Positions 15,112 to 18,441 of a DNA stretch of 18,441 bases are shown here, piece by piece. A program made the translations under genes and the position numbers. Origin of the DNA: an uncultured Clostridia bacterium (lineage in GTDB: Bacteria; Bacillota; Clostridia; Lachnospirales; Lachnospiraceae); contig CAMZAI010000026.1 of the NCBI GenBank assembly GCA_947304065.1, forward strand, positions 1 through 18,441, in the 5' to 3' direction. How positions within the stretch are numbered: position 1 is the stretch's first letter; every line of letters starts with the position of its first letter. A model generated the notes under the pieces. The model saw nothing but the letters and a program-made list of their open reading frames with translations. It was not told the origin of the DNA and ran no database searches.

Positions 15112-16731
15112 ATGAAGAATAGCATGATTAAAAAGTTAATAACGGTTCTGCTGGCGATTGCCTTTGTCCTCGGACTATCCGGCAATACCGAACCGGCAGC
15201 GGCCGCATCGGCCAAACCCGCAAAAGCAAAGCTTACTGTCACAGCAGGCAGCGACGGCAAAAGCGCTGCGCTTTCCATAGCAAAAACCAAAAACGCCGAA
15301 GGCTACAAGATCATGGTCAAAAAGCCCGGATCGGACAAATTCGTGAAGCTTGCGACCTTAAAGCAGGACGGAACGGAAGCGCGCACTTATACGGCAAAGA
15401 AGCTTTCCGCGGGACAGTATGAGTTCAAGGTCCGTGCGTATATAAAGAACGGCAGTAAGACCGTCTGGGGCAAATACAGCAAGGCTGTATCGGTTACGGT
15501 CGGAACCTCATCGGCTGCGGGATCGGGCAAAACCTTAGACGTTGGCTATATTACAAAAGAGAAAACCGTTATAGAGACCGAATATCTGATCTTTGATATC
15601 GATCCCAATATTTACGTGGTACCGAACCTGTCTGAAAAGGCCGATGCGATATTCCGCACCATGGAGAAGGTGACCGGAAGATCGGTAAAGACCGGAAAGT
15701 ACTATACCGGGAAGATCAAGGTTTACGTGTCACGATATGAGTCGCAGAGCACCGAGGCTGAGAACTCCGGACCTACGGGCGGAAGCAGTGATGAGATATG
15801 GCTGGCTCCGTCGGATCTGTTTGTCGAGGACGGATATGCATTTACACATGAGCTCGGCCACGCCTTCAACAGAGAGTTTACCGGCGGCTTTGCCGGAACC
15901 GTGATGGACGAAGGCTTTACGACATATACCGAGATGAAGATCGCCGACTGGCTGGCCGAACATGATCCGAATCTCGGCGCAATGCAGGGCCCGGCCGACA
16001 AGGTACGATACAACATGACGATAGACGACTATGATGTCATGTACGAAAGGTCAGTCGAATACTGGATGAAGCATGCGGACGAAGCCTACGATTTCTGCTG
16101 GAACGGAGCTTACGGACTGGGCTTCAGACTGATGGGATATCTCGAGGAAAGATTCGGTGATTACACTTCGTGGTTTGAGAACTATGATGAGATCTCTGCC
16201 GCGAGGGTAAAGAGCGAAGGCGTTTACACAGTCGACGAACTCGAAGAGAAGACCATTGCGAACCTCGCGATAAGAGCCTTAAAGAATACTTACGGCGATA
16301 GCGTTCTCGATGATTTCTATGCATGGATGCAGGAGAACGAGTTCGGCAGACTGGATGCCGGGGATTACGGCGAGAAAAGCAACGATTTTACCGCTGTTAC
16401 CGAATTTACGGTATATCCGTTTTACTGGTGGGCAGAGAACCTGACCAAGATTCCCGGCAGCGATAAGACCGAATACAGCGACCTGAAGGTAAATATCGCC
16501 CCTGCGGAGTTCTATCTGAGGGAGTATAAAGGCGAGGATACCTCGAGCCTGATACTGAATGTTTCAGAGGGCACAAAGGTCGAGCTGTATGACTACGAGG
16601 GAAAGCTGACCGACACCGTGCAGAAAACCCAGATACCGCTCTCGGGCGTCGCATCCGTTAAACTCGTCGGGAAAGGCGAGACGATCTTTAAGATCACCGG
16701 ATATCATATTTACGATTACGGATATCATTAA
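15112..16731 (+). CDS. Secreted Fn3-like/peptidase MA-like zinc metallopeptidase (intact copy)
   Basis: The 539-residue product begins with a signal peptide: a basic start (MKNSMIKK), a hydrophobic core (LITVLLAIAFVLGLSG) and likely cleavage in the Ala-rich stretch near 28-33. Residues about 34-140 form a fibronectin type III-like domain (GYKIMVKKPGSDKF; KVRAYIKNGSKTVWGKYSK). Residues about 145-450 resemble gluzincin peptidases of the MA type. HELGH at 246-250 supplies two His and the catalytic Glu. E267 in MDEGFTTY, 16 residues after the last His, fits the third zinc ligand. A C-terminal domain (about 460-539) is shared closely with the next gene. There is no LPxTG or membrane anchor, so it is probably released or held non-covalently. 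Start: GGAG at 15102-15105, 6 bp before the ATG. Substrate unknown. Confidence 0.8.
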   Translation: MKNSMIKKLITVLLAIAFVLGLSGNTEPAAAASAKPAKAKLTVTAGSDGKSAALSIAKTKNAEGYKIMVKKPGSDKFVKLATLKQDGTEARTYTAKKLSAGQYEFKVRAYIKNGSKTVWGKYSKAVSVTVGTSSAAGSGKTLDVGYITKEKTVIETEYLIFDIDPNIYVVPNLSEKADAIFRTMEKVTGRSVKTGKYYTGKIKVYVSRYESQSTEAENSGPTGGSSDEIWLAPSDLFVEDGYAFTHELGHAFNREFTGGFAGTVMDEGFTTYTEMKIADWLAEHDPNLGAMQGPADKVRYNMTIDDYDVMYERSVEYWMKHADEAYDFCWNGAYGLGFRLMGYLEERFGDYTSWFENYDEISAARVKSEGVYTVDELEEKTIANLAIRALKNTYGDSVLDDFYAWMQENEFGRLDAGDYGEKSNDFTAVTEFTVYPFYWWAENLTKIPGSDKTEYSDLKVNIAPAEFYLREYKGEDTSSLILNVSEGTKVELYDYEGKLTDTVQKTQIPLSGVASVKLVGKGETIFKITGYHIYDYGYH

Positions 16732-16744
16732 AATATTTATATGT

Positions 16745-16750
16745 GGGAGG
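16745..16750 (+). promoter_or_regulatory. Shine-Dalgarno site that decides the second paralogue's start
   Basis: GGGAGG lies 5 bp before the ATG at 16756. An in-frame ATG at 16741 lies upstream of this site and has none of its own, so translation begins at 16756 (MRNNLFRRL), directly with the signal peptide. Confidence 0.75.
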
Positions 16751-16755
16751 AAGTT

Positions 16756-18375
16756 ATGAGAAACAATTTGTTCAGAAGGCTGATGATGCTGCTGTTGACC
16801 GCTGTAATGGTTCTCGGTATCGTTTCGGGGAGCGGTATCGAAAAGGTAAGCGCAGCAACTGCCAAGCCCGGAAAGGCGAAGATTTCCGCAAAGGTCAACG
16901 ATGACGGAACAAGCGTAACGATCACGATCGATAAAACCGCGAATGCGCAGGGTTATAAGATCCTTGTCGAAAAGCCCGAAGGAGACGGCTTCGTTAAGCT
17001 GGCGACTCTTAAAAAGGACGGCAGCGAGGTAAGAACCTATACTGCGAAGAACCTGGCTCCCGGTGAGTATTCATTCATGGTCCGTTCGTACCTGAAATCA
17101 GGCAAGAAGACTGTCTGGGGCAAGTACAGCAAGACAGTTACGGTTACAGTAAAGGACGGCGATGATACTGAAGGCGGGATCGAAAAGATCGATGTAGGCT
17201 ATATAACCGACGAGCTTACGGTTATCGAGACAAAATACTTCGTTTTCGAGATCGACCCCAATATTTATGTCTGCCCCAACCTGGCAGAAAAAGCCGACGG
17301 AATATTTAGCGCGATGGAGAATGCATCCGGAAGATCGATAAAGGATGCAAAGTATCACACCGGAAAGATCAGGGTCTATGTTTCCAGAGACAGCAAAGCC
17401 GATCCTCTGTACGAAAGCCAGGGGCATTTTGGATCATCGGAGGGGAGAATGTGGATCGCACCTTCGGATCTCATTGTCGCTGACGGTTATAGTTTTACGT
17501 GATTTCTCGCAAATGTATTCTGCCGCGAATTTTCAGGCTGCTATATGGGTTATTTCCTGGGCGGGGGATTCAGATGCTACACACATCTTAAAACCCTCGA
17601 GTACCTTTTGGACAACGATCCGGATCTGGCCGCTGTTGCCGGAGATATTTACAATTTGAACAATAATTTTGAACTGAAATACAGTATGGCTTACCAGCAG
17701 TCCGTTGAATACTGGATCGGTCATTACGATGAGACGTTTGATATCAGCAGTAACGGCGTTTCTTCGCTGGCGTACAGGTTCATGGGATATCTGGATAAAA
17801 AGTTCGGTGAATACAATTCATGGATCGAGACATATAATAAACTAGCATTTGCCAAAGCGAAGGCAGAGGGTCTGCATATTCCGGACGAGCTTTCGACAGA
17901 GCAGCTCAATGATATTACCGTGCAGGCTATACAGAAGACCTACGGCAAGAGGGTTTTCAATAATTTCTATTCGTGGATGAAGAAAAACGAATACGGAAGA
18001 TTTGATGTCGGCAATTACTGGAACTCTGCGAACGATCTTTCAAAGGCTGCGGAATATACGATCTATCCTTATTTCACGCAGTTCAACAATTATACAAAGA
18101 TAGGGCATTTGGATATTACGGAATACAACAACCTGACCGTCAATATTGCTCCTGCGGAGTTTTATCTGAGAGAGTATAAAGGTGAAGACACATCCAACCT
18201 GATCCTACATGTTTCGGAAGGAACAACGGTCGAACTGTACGACTATGACCTGAATCTTATAGATACCGCAGATACTACCGAGATCCCGCTCAAGGGCGTG
18301 GCGGCCGTAAAGCTCGTAGGTTCGGGAAAGACCGAATTTTCTATCACCGGCTATAATATTTACAAGAGCTGGTAA
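16756..18375 (+). pseudogene. Second secreted Fn3-like/peptidase MA-like paralogue, in-frame TGA at the zinc site
   Basis: The frame runs 540 codons, the same as the copy before it, but TGA at 17500-17502 (codon 249) interrupts it. This codon aligns with the first His of HELGH in the intact copy. The region then reads FLANVFC instead of ELGHAFN, and MDEG has become LGGG, so every zinc ligand is gone apart from the stop. The signal peptide (MRNNLFRRLMMLLLTAVMVL, cleavage near VSA), Fn3-like domain, remaining core and C-terminal domain are intact and in frame, with no frameshift. The piece before the stop (16756-17502) would be a 248-residue secreted Fn3-like protein. The piece after it could start only at ATG 17545, which lacks a ribosome site. 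TGA ends several genes here, so it is a normal stop. A sequencing error or stop readthrough remains possible. Confidence 0.8.
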
Positions 18376-18389
18376 TCAAAGAGGACATT

Positions 18390-18441
18390 ATGGAAGATAT
18401 CAAGAGCCTGAGCATCGAAGAGCTGCAGGCATACTGCGAGA
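18390..18441 (+). CDS. rlmN: Start of a CDS, probably 23S rRNA/tRNA methyltransferase RlmN (3' truncated)
   Basis: An ATG at 18390 with GAGG at 18381-18384 (5-bp spacing) opens a frame running off the right edge. The 17 visible residues (MEDIKSLSIEELQAYCE) resemble the N terminus of clostridial RlmN proteins, which typically open with a DIKSL-x-x-EEL-type helix. RlmN is a radical SAM enzyme that methylates A2503 of 23S rRNA and A37 of some tRNAs. Position also fits, since rlmN often follows rsmB in this bacterial group. The catalytic CxxxCxxC part is outside the window, so the name rests on a short match plus context. Confidence 0.55.
   Translation, partial: MEDIKSLSIEELQAYCE

Larger units (their letters stand above)
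15112..18375 (+). repeat. Tandem gene duplication, two copies of 540 codons
   Basis: 15112-16731 and 16756-18375 are paralogues of exactly the same length (1,620 bp each, including the stop), separated by 24 bp. Similarity runs end to end at the protein level, strongest in the Fn3-like domain and the C-terminal domain (both carry APAEFYLREYKGEDTS). It is weakest around the zinc site. Synonymous changes are frequent, so the duplication is not recent. Confidence 0.9.

Noticed and set aside
17500..17502. TGA as selenocysteine or as a reassigned sense codon
   Set aside because: TGA is an ordinary stop here (def, nifS and nifU all end in TGA). No convincing SECIS-like hairpin follows within about 40 nt, and the aligned residue in the intact copy is a zinc-binding His, not Cys.
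17545..18375. Independent gene starting at ATG 17545
   Set aside because: It has no ribosome site, lacks a signal peptide, and is the in-frame continuation of the second paralogue after the TGA; it aligns with the middle of the intact copy.

Overview
The window looks like a chromosomal segment of a Gram-positive clostridial anaerobe, most likely a Lachnospiraceae-type bacterium. The signs are roughly balanced GC content, strong AGGAGG-type ribosome sites, the gene order murE-priA-def-fmt-rsmB, a stand-alone nifS-nifU pair, and a GH43 enzyme with a carbohydrate-binding tail. No phage, IS element, CRISPR array, tRNA or rRNA was found. The assignment rests on gene order and motifs only.

Left part (1-4355, all +): the end of a GH43 glycosidase with a CBM6-like tail, cut by the window edge; recN with its own extended -10 promoter; and glgA (glycogen synthase). 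Centre (4441-11106, +): a tightly packed housekeeping run, murE, priA, def, fmt and rsmB, covering wall precursor synthesis, replication restart, initiator-Met formylation and deformylation, and 16S rRNA m5C methylation. It ends at a strong intrinsic terminator (11131-11172).

Right part (11187-18389): an accessory-looking block. nifS-nifU (+) have their own promoter, which overlaps an inverted repeat. They face a two-gene minus-strand unit: a D-aminoacylase-like amidohydrolase followed by a small two-helix membrane protein. Next come two tandem, equally long secreted proteins with an Fn3-like domain and a peptidase-MA-like domain. The first copy has an intact HExxH...E zinc site. The second has an in-frame TGA exactly where the first His should be, and its other zinc ligands are replaced. 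After it, a CDS begins whose first 17 residues resemble RlmN. In many Lachnospiraceae rlmN directly follows rsmB, so the block from about 11.1 to 18.4 kb looks inserted into a conserved housekeeping cluster.

The most unusual DNA is 14941-15084. Two divergent promoters are superimposed, the -35 of each lying on the -10 of the other. They are followed on the + side by four back-to-back hairpins in the leader of the peptidase gene, two of them capped by GCGAAGC mini-hairpins.
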